Shown here piece by piece: positions 1 to 5,133 of a stretch of DNA of 5,133 bases. The notes under the pieces were generated by a model. The model saw nothing but the letters and a program-made list of their open reading frames with translations, did not search any database and was not told the origin of the DNA. The stretch comes from Thermoflexibacter sp. (GTDB lineage Bacteria; Bacteroidota; Bacteroidia; Cytophagales; Thermoflexibacteraceae). Within the stretch, counting starts at the first letter, position 1; each line of letters opens with the position of its first letter. The stretch spans positions 1 to 5,133 of the forward strand of contig JALOMS010000403.1 of NCBI GenBank assembly GCA_025455345.1. Direction: 5' to 3'. The position numbers were made by a program, and so were the translations under genes.

Positions 1-792
1 AAGACCCCACATCTGGCGGCGGTCTTGGTTGGGAATGATGGGGCAAGCGAAACCTATGTAAATAGCAAGATGCGAACTTGTGAGAGAGTGGGTATGAAAT
101 CTACACTTATTCGCTTGAGTGCTGATGTGAGCGAAGAAATCTTGCTCCAAGAAGTAGAGAAACTAAATCAAGACCCTGATTTGGACGGATTTATTGTGCA
201 GTTACCCTTACCCAAACATATCAATGAACAAAGGATAATTAGAGCTATTCTGCCAGAAAAAGATGTAGATGGGTTTCACCCTGACAATATAGGGAAGATG
301 GTACTTAACATGCCTGCTTTTATTCCTGCGACACCCTTTGGGATTTTGCAAATTATAGAGAAGTATCAGATAGAAACCAGTGGAAAACACTGCGTAGTGG
401 TAGGGCGTAGCAATATCGTTGGCTTACCGATGAGCATACTCATGGTACGCAATACTTATCCAGGAAACTGTACCGTAACGCTTACTCATAGCAAAACAAA
501 GAATTTGAAAGAAATCTGTCAAAGTGCTGATATCCTGATAGTAGCCATGGGAAGACCTGAGTTTGTTACAGAAGATATGGTCAAAGAAGGAGCAGTAGTG
601 ATTGACGTAGGAACTACAAGGATACCTGACAATTCCAAAAAATCTGGTTATACGCTCAAAGGTGATGTAAAATTTGACGAAGTAGCTCCCAAATGCAGTT
701 ACATTTCTCCTGTACCGGGAGGAGTAGGGCTAATGACTGTTACTTCGCTGATAAAGAACACCTTAATCGCCGCAAAACGCAAGGTGAACTAA
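1..792 (+). CDS. folD: Bifunctional methylenetetrahydrofolate dehydrogenase / methenyltetrahydrofolate cyclohydrolase (5' end cut by window edge)
   Basis: FolD is a cytoplasmic, dimeric NADP-dependent enzyme that interconverts 5,10-methylene-, 5,10-methenyl- and 10-formyl-tetrahydrofolate, supplying purine synthesis and formyl-methionine. The frame is open from base 1 ([16 protein letters not shown]...) and 263 residues are visible. The family is usually about 290 residues, so roughly 30 N-terminal residues lie outside the window; the TTG at 25 is internal, not a start. Seen, numbered from the window edge: YVNSK (19-23) with K23 matching the catalytic lysine, QLPLP (67-71), KDVDGFHP (87-94), PATP (109-112), the nucleotide-binding GRSNIVG (135-141), and PGGVGLMT (239-246). 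The last motif is normally PGGVGPMT; here the proline is leucine (codon CTA, 730-732). It ends 15 bases before pabB, so the two are probably co-transcribed. The identification is secure; only the start is missing. Confidence 0.97.
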   Translation, partial: KTPHLAAVLVGNDGASETYVNSKMRTCERVGMKSTLIRLSADVSEEILLQEVEKLNQDPDLDGFIVQLPLPKHINEQRIIRAILPEKDVDGFHPDNIGKMVLNMPAFIPATPFGILQIIEKYQIETSGKHCVVVGRSNIVGLPMSILMVRNTYPGNCTVTLTHSKTKNLKEICQSADILIVAMGRPEFVTEDMVKEGAVVIDVGTTRIPDNSKKSGYTLKGDVKFDEVAPKCSYISPVPGGVGLMTVTSLIKNTLIAAKRKVN

Positions 793-807
793 CCTTAAGT
801 AAGTTTT

Positions 808-1791
808 ATGGATAGACAACAAGCCATAGAGCTAATGAACTTATATGGTAAACACCAAGTACCATTCTTTTTTATGGTAGATTTTGAAATGAAAAACTGC
901 TTCGTCAAAGCGATGAAGGACATTCATCATCAAGAGCTTCTGTTTGCCATCAACGGGAAAAGTAATATTGATTCTCAAAACATACCTAATCAAGCACTTA
1001 ACTACTTTGAAAAACACCCTATACTGTTTGAAGTTTATGAAGCTAAGTTTGAGAAAATCATCAAACACATCAAGGAGGGAGATACTTACCTAATCAATCT
1101 GACTTGCCCTACGCCTATCTCTATGAACCTGACTTTGAAAGATATTTTTTATCAAAGCAATGCCAAATATCGGCTTTGGTATAAAGATGAGTTCGTCGTT
1201 TTTTCACCAGAGATTTTTGTACAAATCATTGATAATCAAATTTTTTCCTTCCCGATGAAAGGAACAATAGATGCGGACTTGCCTCATGCAGAAGCGAGGA
1301 TATTGGCTGATGAGAAAGAAAAAGCCGAACACGCTACTATCGTTGATTTGATTCGCAACGACTTAAGCATGATAGCGGAAAAGGTTCATGTTGAGCAGTT
1401 TAGGTATGTAGAAAAAATAGAAACTCACCAGCAAACATTGTTACAAGTCAGCTCAAAGATTGTAGGCTCTTTACCAGAAAATTACAAGGAAAATCTTGGG
1501 AATCTGATTTTTACCTTGTTGCCCGCAGGCTCTATCTCTGGCGCACCCAAAAAGAAAACCGTAGAGATAATTTTAGAAATCGAGCAGTATGAAAGAGGTT
1601 ATTATACAGGAATTATGGGAATTTTTGATGGAAAAAACTTGGACAGTGGGGTAATGATTCGTTTTATAGAACAGACAATCAATGGCTTAGCTTTCAAAAG
1701 TGGTGGAGGCATTACCTACAAGAGCCAAGCAAAATTAGAATATCAAGAAATGATAGATAAAGTATATGTCCCTATTATTAGAAACAATTAG
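808..1791 (+). CDS. pabB: Aminodeoxychorismate synthase component I, short form (chorismate-binding enzyme)
   Basis: This subunit converts chorismate plus ammonia to 4-amino-4-deoxychorismate, the first step to p-aminobenzoate. The chorismate-binding fold fills the C-terminal three quarters of the protein. Seen: PMKGT (149-153), whose K151 matches the catalytic lysine that marks PabB, whereas anthranilate synthase TrpE normally has alanine there; EHATIVDLIRND (174-185); LPAGSISGAPKKKT (238-251); YYTGIMG (265-271); GGGIT (299-303); and EYQEMIDK (311-318), which carries the late metal-binding acidic residues. At 327 residues it lacks the N-terminal TrpE/PabB domain of the roughly 450-residue E. 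coli protein; compact forms like this are common in Bacteroidota and Campylobacterota. The ATG at 808 fits the usual N-terminal PFFFMVDFE segment at residues 19-27. No Shine-Dalgarno is apparent. The ammonia-supplying PabA/TrpG glutaminase is not in the window. The reading frame overlaps pabC by 26 bases. Another chorismate enzyme is less likely because of K151 and the pabC neighbour. Confidence 0.92.
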   Translation: MDRQQAIELMNLYGKHQVPFFFMVDFEMKNCFVKAMKDIHHQELLFAINGKSNIDSQNIPNQALNYFEKHPILFEVYEAKFEKIIKHIKEGDTYLINLTCPTPISMNLTLKDIFYQSNAKYRLWYKDEFVVFSPEIFVQIIDNQIFSFPMKGTIDADLPHAEARILADEKEKAEHATIVDLIRNDLSMIAEKVHVEQFRYVEKIETHQQTLLQVSSKIVGSLPENYKENLGNLIFTLLPAGSISGAPKKKTVEIILEIEQYERGYYTGIMGIFDGKNLDSGVMIRFIEQTINGLAFKSGGGITYKSQAKLEYQEMIDKVYVPIIRNN

Positions 1792-2374
1792 GATTCAACA
1801 TAAGCAACTGCAAAACATTGATTTCCACAATGAAAGACTGAATCGCTCGCGCTATCATCTGCTCGGCTCTACCCAAGAGATAGATTTAAAAAATCATATC
1901 CAAATTCCTGACCATCTGGACAATGGCATATTCAAGTGTAGAGTCTTGTACGCAAAGGAAATAGAAAAAATAGAGATTATCCCTTACCAACTAAAACCAA
2001 TCCAATCTTTGAAAATAATACAAGCCGACCATCTCCACTATGCTCACAAATTTGCCGACCGCAGTGGCTTGGAATTGCTCCAATCTAAGGCGCAGTTGGG
2101 TCAGCACGAGGATATTATGATTTTGAAAAATAATTATATTACAGATACTTCTTATGCCAATATTGTTTTTTTTGATGGCAAGGAATGGATTACGCCTGCT
2201 ACACCCCTACTCATAGGCACAAAGAGAAGCCAATTATTACATTCACAAATAATTAGAGAAAAAACTATTCGCATACAAGACTTAGCAAAGTACCAATTTG
2301 CCAAAATCATCAATGCCATGATAGACTTGGAAGAAAGCCCCATCATCAGTATAGACGCAATAAAAATGGTCTAA
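1766..2374 (+). CDS. pabC: Short class IV aminotransferase-fold protein, probable 4-amino-4-deoxychorismate lyase
   Basis: This is probably the PLP-dependent lyase that removes pyruvate from aminodeoxychorismate to give p-aminobenzoate. Seen: an N-terminal LLETIRI (4-10) followed by HNERLNRSR (21-29), typical of compact PabC-like proteins; KCRVLY (57-62) in the region holding a PLP-phosphate arginine; HYAHKFADRSGLELL (91-105), with K95 as the expected Schiff-base lysine; and a cofactor-loop block ITDTSYANIVF (125-135) leading into TPATPLLIGTKRSQLL (143-158). At 202 residues it is shorter than E. coli PabC (about 270), matching a short family found next to short pabB genes. The ATG at 1766 lies inside the end of pabB. 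It is favoured because ETI normally falls within the first ten residues; the overlap and lack of a Shine-Dalgarno suggest translational coupling. Its stop overlaps the dapB stop on the opposite strand. The fold alone would also permit a branched-chain or D-amino-acid aminotransferase, but size and context favour PabC. Confidence 0.85.
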   Translation: MSLLLETIRIQHKQLQNIDFHNERLNRSRYHLLGSTQEIDLKNHIQIPDHLDNGIFKCRVLYAKEIEKIEIIPYQLKPIQSLKIIQADHLHYAHKFADRSGLELLQSKAQLGQHEDIMILKNNYITDTSYANIVFFDGKEWITPATPLLIGTKRSQLLHSQIIREKTIRIQDLAKYQFAKIINAMIDLEESPIISIDAIKMV

Positions 2375-3084
2375 AACCCTAACAAATCATTCATGCCAAA
2401 TACTCCTTGCTTGTCTTTTAGCCACTCTGCCGCCAAAACTGCGCCCAAAGCAAAGCCTTGACGCGAATGAGCAGTATGCTTGATTTCGATATTGTCTATT
2501 TCTGATTCGTACATTACAGTATGCGTACCCGCAACATTGGGTTGGCGAAGCGCGGTAATATTGATATGATTTTCTGAATTTTCCGCTAATTTCCACCCTT
2601 TTTTGCTATTCATATTGGCGATAACTCCCTCTGCCAACGTAATCGCTGTACCGCTTGGTGCGTCCTTTTTTTCTGTATGATGAATCTCCTCAATACTCAC
2701 CTCGTATTGAGGGTAGTTTGCCATCATTTTAGCAAGTAACTGATTGATTTTGAAGAAAATATTTACCCCAATGCTGTAATTGGACGCATAAAAGAAAGCA
2801 CTATTTTTTTCACTACAGATTTGCTCAATGATAGGTCTTTTTTCTAACCAGCCCGTAGTCCCGCAGACTATAGGAATCTGATTTTCAGTACAATACCTAA
2901 TATTCTCAAAAGCAGATTCGGGTTGGGTAAACTCAATCGCAACATCTGTATCTCCTTTCTTGATATGGTGAAGGTCAGCAATATTGCTAAGGTCAATGAT
3001 ATGAGAGATATGATGCCCTCTTTGCTGGGCTATTTGCTCTATGGTTTTGCCCATTTTTCCGTAGCCAATGAGTGTTATTTTCAT
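2371..3084 (-). CDS. dapB: 4-hydroxy-tetrahydrodipicolinate reductase
   Basis: DapB reduces 4-hydroxy-tetrahydrodipicolinate with NAD(P)H in the diaminopimelate/lysine pathway, which supplies peptidoglycan and protein; it is a cytoplasmic tetramer. Seen in order: the Rossmann motif GYGKMG (7-12); EFTQP (51-55) and CGTTGW (74-79), which line the cofactor site; SNYSIGVNIF (101-110); the signature EIHHTEKKDAPSGTA (133-147) with H135/H136, K140 and G145-T146 for catalysis and substrate binding; and VAGTHTVMYES (184-194) followed by HTAHSRQGFALGAV (203-216). At 237 residues it has the usual length of the Bacteroidota form, slightly shorter than E. coli DapB. The ATG at 3082-3084 begins MKITLIGYGKMG, the standard family start. 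The region just upstream is A-rich without a Shine-Dalgarno. It is convergent with the folate cluster, and its TAG overlaps the pabC TAA. No link with the ATPase on its other side is apparent beyond a shared intergenic region. Confidence 0.97.
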   Translation of the reverse strand: MKITLIGYGKMGKTIEQIAQQRGHHISHIIDLSNIADLHHIKKGDTDVAIEFTQPESAFENIRYCTENQIPIVCGTTGWLEKRPIIEQICSEKNSAFFYASNYSIGVNIFFKINQLLAKMMANYPQYEVSIEEIHHTEKKDAPSGTAITLAEGVIANMNSKKGWKLAENSENHINITALRQPNVAGTHTVMYESEIDNIEIKHTAHSRQGFALGAVLAAEWLKDKQGVFGMNDLLGF

Positions 3085-3109
3085 CTATTTTATATTTTTT
3101 GGCGGTGAA

Positions 3110-3158
3110 ATTATACCCTTTGGCATATTTATCCTAATGTTCATTTAGTTTTAACAAA
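3110..3158 (-). promoter_or_regulatory. Weak candidate promoter for dapB
   Basis: On the minus strand, TTTG (3158-3155) is followed after 23 bases by TAAATATG (3131-3124), one mismatch from TAnnTTTG; the spacer is longer than the usual 19-21. A perfect TATAAT (3115-3110) also occurs but has no convincing -35 box. Either would place transcription start a short way upstream of the dapB ATG. Neither is strong. Confidence 0.2.
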
Positions 3159-3222
3159 TCCATATACGACTTCAGGATAAAGAATATTGACTGCTAACTA
3201 TTTGATAAAAAGTAGATTGTGT

Positions 3223-3242
3223 TATAAATTAGCTAATTTATA
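3223..3242. promoter_or_regulatory. Perfect 20-bp palindrome, candidate operator
   Basis: TATAAATTAGCTAATTTATA is identical to its reverse complement across all 20 bases, centred between 3232 and 3233. There is no loop, so it is better suited to binding a dimeric protein on DNA than to forming an RNA hairpin. It lies 107 bases upstream of the ATPase start and 138 bases from the dapB start. It overlaps a weak sigma70-like arrangement (TTGATA at 3202-3207, TATAAA at 3223-3228, spacer 15) and the possible -33 region of the upstream TAGATTTG box. The symmetry is plain; the operator role is inferred, and no regulator gene is in the window. Confidence 0.5.
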
Positions 3243-3252
3243 GGTCAGAATC

Positions 3253-3296
3253 TTAGATTTGGCGCAAGTAATGAAAATCTAAACACCTTGCTTGCG
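3253..3296 (+). other. Interleaved inverted repeats, possible RNA pseudoknot in the ATPase leader
   Basis: Two inverted repeats interlock. TTAGATTT (3253-3260) can pair with AAATCTAA (3275-3282) across a 14-base loop. That loop contains CGCAAG (3263-3268), which is complementary to CTTGCG (3291-3296) beyond the first stem. This order is the arrangement of an H-type pseudoknot. It would be transcribed only from a promoter upstream of about 3250. The stems are short and the region is AT-rich, so chance is possible. Confidence 0.25.
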
Positions 3297-3297
3297 A

Positions 3298-3329
3298 TTT
3301 AGAAAAACGCAGGATATTTCGTAGATTTG
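3298..3329 (+). promoter_or_regulatory. Candidate Bacteroidota-type promoter for the ATPase gene
   Basis: TAGATTTG at 3322-3329 matches the Bacteroidota -7 consensus TAnnTTTG exactly. A TTTA at 3298-3301, one base from the -33 consensus TTTG, lies 20 bases upstream, within the normal spacing. Transcription would begin near 3335, leaving a leader of only about 15 bases before the ATG at 3350, which suits a phylum that does not depend on Shine-Dalgarno sites. The -33 match is imperfect. A second TAGATTTG at 3254-3261, with a weaker TTAG at 3229-3232, could be an alternative upstream promoter. Confidence 0.45.
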
Positions 3330-3349
3330 GGAAAAAGAAAACCGCACGC

Positions 3350-4930
3350 ATGGAACTACTCTACATCTGGATAGAAGACTACAAAAATATCAGAAGGCAA
3401 GGCTTTAACTTCTCTGCCAAACACCGCTTTGAGTTTACAGATTTGCAGATAAGCAAAGATGAAAACGACAAAGAAACGGTAACAGGCGGCACGCTCAAAG
3501 AACTTCCTGAAAACCCAAACTATATAGACAATTTCTTTGGCGATAACATCACTAATGTAACTGCGATAGTGGGGGAAAATGGGAGTGGGAAGAGTTCGGT
3601 ATTGGAAGTGATTGGTCATATAACTAAAAATTTAAGATTTGTTGAAACTAAGCAATTTGTAATAATAACTAAGGAGAGCGATAAGTATTATTGGGCTTAT
3701 AGTCAATCTTTTGCCCCGATAAATAATACTCAATTATCACTTTTATATAGTGATGAATTACTTATGCAACCTCATAAAAAAGCTGACTTAGCTGATTATA
3801 TCATATATTATTGCCCAATATTTAATGCAGAACATAACATTCAAGATGGGAAAAGTTACTTTGACTCATTTTGGGAAAATAATTTATCTGTTGCATATCG
3901 TTTGAGAAATGATGAGAAAAAAGAAAAAAGAGAAGATTTGATAGAAAGTTATTTACAATCAGAAATAAAGCGACAGTTATCTTTTATTAAAGACAGTAGC
4001 AATTTGGAAAAAGATTTACCAATGACTTTGCCCAAAAGGATAATGTTTTCTATTAACACACTTGAAAGCACATTTGAAAATATAGCTGAACTCAAAGACC
4101 TTCTTTCCCAGAAGGAAGGAAACTCAAATCTTATAGGTTTAATAGAAAATCATAGTTCAAACGAAAACGTTAAGATTGAAAATAGCTTTCTAATATATGA
4201 TATAGGTAATCAAAAAGCATTAATGGAATTTATAGATTATGAGCCAAAATTAGAGAATTCTTACATTGACTATCAGTGGGATATTGTTTTAAGTTCAGGC
4301 GAAAAAGCCTTATTATCTTTATTCTCAAATTTCTATGATTTTGAATCTCAGAACCCTACTCGACTTCCTCTAAAAAATTACTTCACTATCCTCATTGATG
4401 AAGGCGAACTCGGTATGCACCCGCAGTGGCAGAAACAATATTTGCAAAATATCTTAACCGTTCTTCCACAGATATTTAAAGATAAGAAACTCCAATTTAT
4501 CCTCACCTCACACTCTCCTTTTTTGGTATCAGACTTGCCAAAAGACCACATTATTTTTTTGGAAAAGGGCGAAGATGGCACTTGCCAAGTTAAAAATAGC
4601 CTGAACGAAATGAAACAGACCTTTGGCGCAAATATTCATACCTTGCTGACGGATTCCTTTTTTATGACAGGCGGACTAATGGGCGAGTTTGCGAAGGAGA
4701 AGATTCAGCATTTGATTAACTACCTCAATCGTGAAAATTTGGACAGTTGCGAAATCAAAACAGACGAGCAGGCGCAAAAATACCTGAATATCATTGGCGA
4801 GCCTATTATCAAGAATTTTTTACAGAAACAATTGGATAGCAGGAGATTACAAAATATAGAGAAAGACCATGACGCAAGAATAAAATATTTGGAAGGAGAA
4901 TTGGAAAGATTACGCTCTAAAAAGGAGTAA
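3350..4930 (+). CDS. AAA family ATPase of the SMC/OLD type, PtuA-like, probable defence-system ATPase
   Basis: Seen: an N-terminal MELLYIWIEDYKNIRRQGFNF strand; Walker A GENGSGKS (75-82, K81); a long divergent middle (about 90-305); the ABC-type signature LSSGEKA (314-320); Walker B FTILIDEGE (345-353, D350/E351) with a D-loop-like LGMHPQW (354-360); the switch histidine in LTSHSP (385-390, H388); FGANIHTLLTDSFFM (425-439); and a charged, probably coiled C-terminal tail (about 495-526). No membrane segment or nuclease motif was recognised, and no Toprim domain follows the ATPase as in full OLD proteins. From family knowledge, ATPases with this layout (AAA_15/AAA_21 groups) occur in Septu (PtuA with HNH protein PtuB), some retrons and other anti-phage systems, where they form complexes and control a partner nuclease. 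The PtuA-like assignment is inference, because no partner lies in the window. The ATG at 3350 gives the usual MEL..W.E.YKNI start, with no Shine-Dalgarno. Composition is mosaic: third-position GC is about 48% before Walker A, 19% in the middle and 45% from Walker B. The stop lies in the first copy of a short direct repeat. Confidence 0.88.
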   Translation: MELLYIWIEDYKNIRRQGFNFSAKHRFEFTDLQISKDENDKETVTGGTLKELPENPNYIDNFFGDNITNVTAIVGENGSGKSSVLEVIGHITKNLRFVETKQFVIITKESDKYYWAYSQSFAPINNTQLSLLYSDELLMQPHKKADLADYIIYYCPIFNAEHNIQDGKSYFDSFWENNLSVAYRLRNDEKKEKREDLIESYLQSEIKRQLSFIKDSSNLEKDLPMTLPKRIMFSINTLESTFENIAELKDLLSQKEGNSNLIGLIENHSSNENVKIENSFLIYDIGNQKALMEFIDYEPKLENSYIDYQWDIVLSSGEKALLSLFSNFYDFESQNPTRLPLKNYFTILIDEGELGMHPQWQKQYLQNILTVLPQIFKDKKLQFILTSHSPFLVSDLPKDHIIFLEKGEDGTCQVKNSLNEMKQTFGANIHTLLTDSFFMTGGLMGEFAKEKIQHLINYLNRENLDSCEIKTDEQAQKYLNIIGEPIIKNFLQKQLDSRRLQNIEKDHDARIKYLEGELERLRSKKE

Positions 4931-5133
4931 ATTAAGTTTCGTTCCTACGGAACTTGGTGGGCGTGGGCGGTTTCATTTTTCCTACCAAACAGTCGTCCCT
5001 CTGGGACTTTAATAAATTGTATTCCAATGCCGTTAGGCATGACCGCTTTGTAAGAAAATGGAAAACGTACCCAATCTCTAAGCCTCATAGAGGCGCAACT
5101 TTGACCTGAATTGGAAAAGGGTAAAAATTAAGT
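4919..5133 (+). repeat. Near-identical short direct repeats bounding the hairpin module
   Basis: AAAAAGGAGTAAATTAAGT (4919-4937) and GAAAAGGGTAAAAATTAAGT (5114-5133) match closely, with one substitution and small indels; the shared 3' part, AAATTAAGT, is exact. The offset is 196 bases at the ATTAAGT core. The first copy includes the ATPase stop codon, and the second ends at the window edge. This pattern fits either the junction of a tandem array of units of about 196 bases or terminal repeats of an inserted element. With A-rich sequence of this length, partial coincidence cannot be excluded. Confidence 0.45.
4931..5133. repeat. Hairpin-rich noncoding repeat module after the ATPase gene
   Basis: Four perfect 5-bp stems with 3-4-base loops follow one another: GTTCC-TAC-GGAAC (4941-4953), GTCCC-TCT-GGGAC (4995-5007), ATGCC-GTTA-GGCAT (5027-5040) and GCCTC-ATA-GAGGC (5082-5094). 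The two inner hairpins are enclosed by a long imperfect stem of about 20 pairs, 4965-4989 with 5047-5072. An outer AAGTT (4934-4938) can pair with AACTT (5097-5101). The result is a symmetric, branched fold. No gene is evident: an open stretch in the ATPase frame runs to TAA at 5051 but has no early start. The layout resembles hairpin-rich dispersed repeats I associate with Bacteroidota genomes, but I cannot confirm copies elsewhere. It could act at the RNA level as a 3' structure or terminator for the ATPase transcript, although no strong T-tract follows a hairpin. Confidence 0.7.

Larger units (their letters stand above)
3085..3349. other. Divergent intergenic region between dapB and the ATPase gene
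   Basis: These 265 bases contain no convincing reading frame or tRNA. They separate the divergently transcribed dapB and ATPase genes, so the promoters of both should lie here. The contents seen are an A/T-rich dapB leader, a perfect 20-bp palindrome, two TAGATTTG boxes 68 bases apart, and two interleaved inverted repeats; these are given as separate entries. Confidence 0.8.

Noticed and set aside
841..1068. Antisense open frame opposite the pabB start region
   Set aside because: It lies wholly opposite a well-supported gene and its translation shows no family motif.
2340..2400. Bidirectional terminator between pabC and dapB
   Set aside because: No inverted repeat with a T-tract was found around the overlapping stops.
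2387..2596. Open frame within dapB on the same strand but another frame
   Set aside because: It overlaps dapB completely, while dapB carries all the family motifs in its own frame. The alternative translation has no recognisable features.
4378..4581. Antisense open frame opposite the Walker B region of the ATPase, considered as a small partner or antitoxin
   Set aside because: It is fully antisense to the conserved ATPase motifs, and its cysteine-rich translation is what the reverse complement of that coding sequence would give. No independent support was seen.
4922..4927. Canonical Shine-Dalgarno-like AAGGAG at the end of the ATPase gene
   Set aside because: No start codon follows at a usable distance, and Bacteroidota rarely depend on such sites. 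It is the end of the coding sequence and part of the direct repeat.
4931..5053. Open stretch in the ATPase frame after its stop, reading through the hairpin module to TAA at 5051
   Set aside because: It has no start codon until ATG at 5027, and the codons come from the palindromic units, which happen to lack stops. The repeated hairpins explain the sequence better than a protein does. A read-through extension of the ATPase is not needed, since its C-terminal coiled tail looks complete.
4931..5133. CRISPR array or retron msr-msd
   Set aside because: The hairpins differ in sequence and are not equal repeats separated by unique spacers. No cas gene or reverse transcriptase is present, so neither label is supported.

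Overview
The window looks like chromosomal DNA of a Bacteroidota bacterium, probably of the Cytophagales or a related order. The FolD, PabB, PabC and DapB proteins have Bacteroidota-style sequence. The genes lack clear Shine-Dalgarno sites, and a TAnnTTTG element of the Bacteroidota promoter type precedes the last gene. This placement rests on recognition of sequence style, not on a search.

Positions 1-2374 hold a compact plus-strand cluster for folate and one-carbon metabolism: the 3' part of folD, then a short pabB (15-base gap), then a short pabC (26-base overlap with pabB). PabB and PabC together would turn chorismate into p-aminobenzoate, the folate precursor, and FolD interconverts the one-carbon units that folate carries. 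No pabA glutaminase gene is in view. dapB (lysine/diaminopimelate pathway) lies convergently on the minus strand, and its stop codon overlaps the pabC stop within the four bases CTAA.

Positions 3085-3349 are a divergent, AT-rich intergenic region with no gene. It contains a perfect 20-bp palindrome, two TAGATTTG boxes, and interleaved inverted repeats that could form a pseudoknot.

Positions 3350-4930 encode a 526-residue SMC/ABC-type AAA ATPase resembling the OLD/PtuA-like ATPases of phage-defence systems. No HNH nuclease, reverse transcriptase or other partner is in the window. The gene is a compositional mosaic. GC at third codon positions falls from about 48% to about 19% just after Walker A and returns to about 45% at Walker B, by hand count of blocks of 74-84 codons. 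This is the strongest sign of something unusual, and it suggests that the central module was exchanged by recombination.

From the ATPase stop to the window end runs a hairpin-rich, apparently noncoding repeat module. It has four short perfect hairpins placed symmetrically around a long imperfect stem, and is flanked by near-identical sequences of about 20 bases, as if it were one unit of a tandem or dispersed repeat family.
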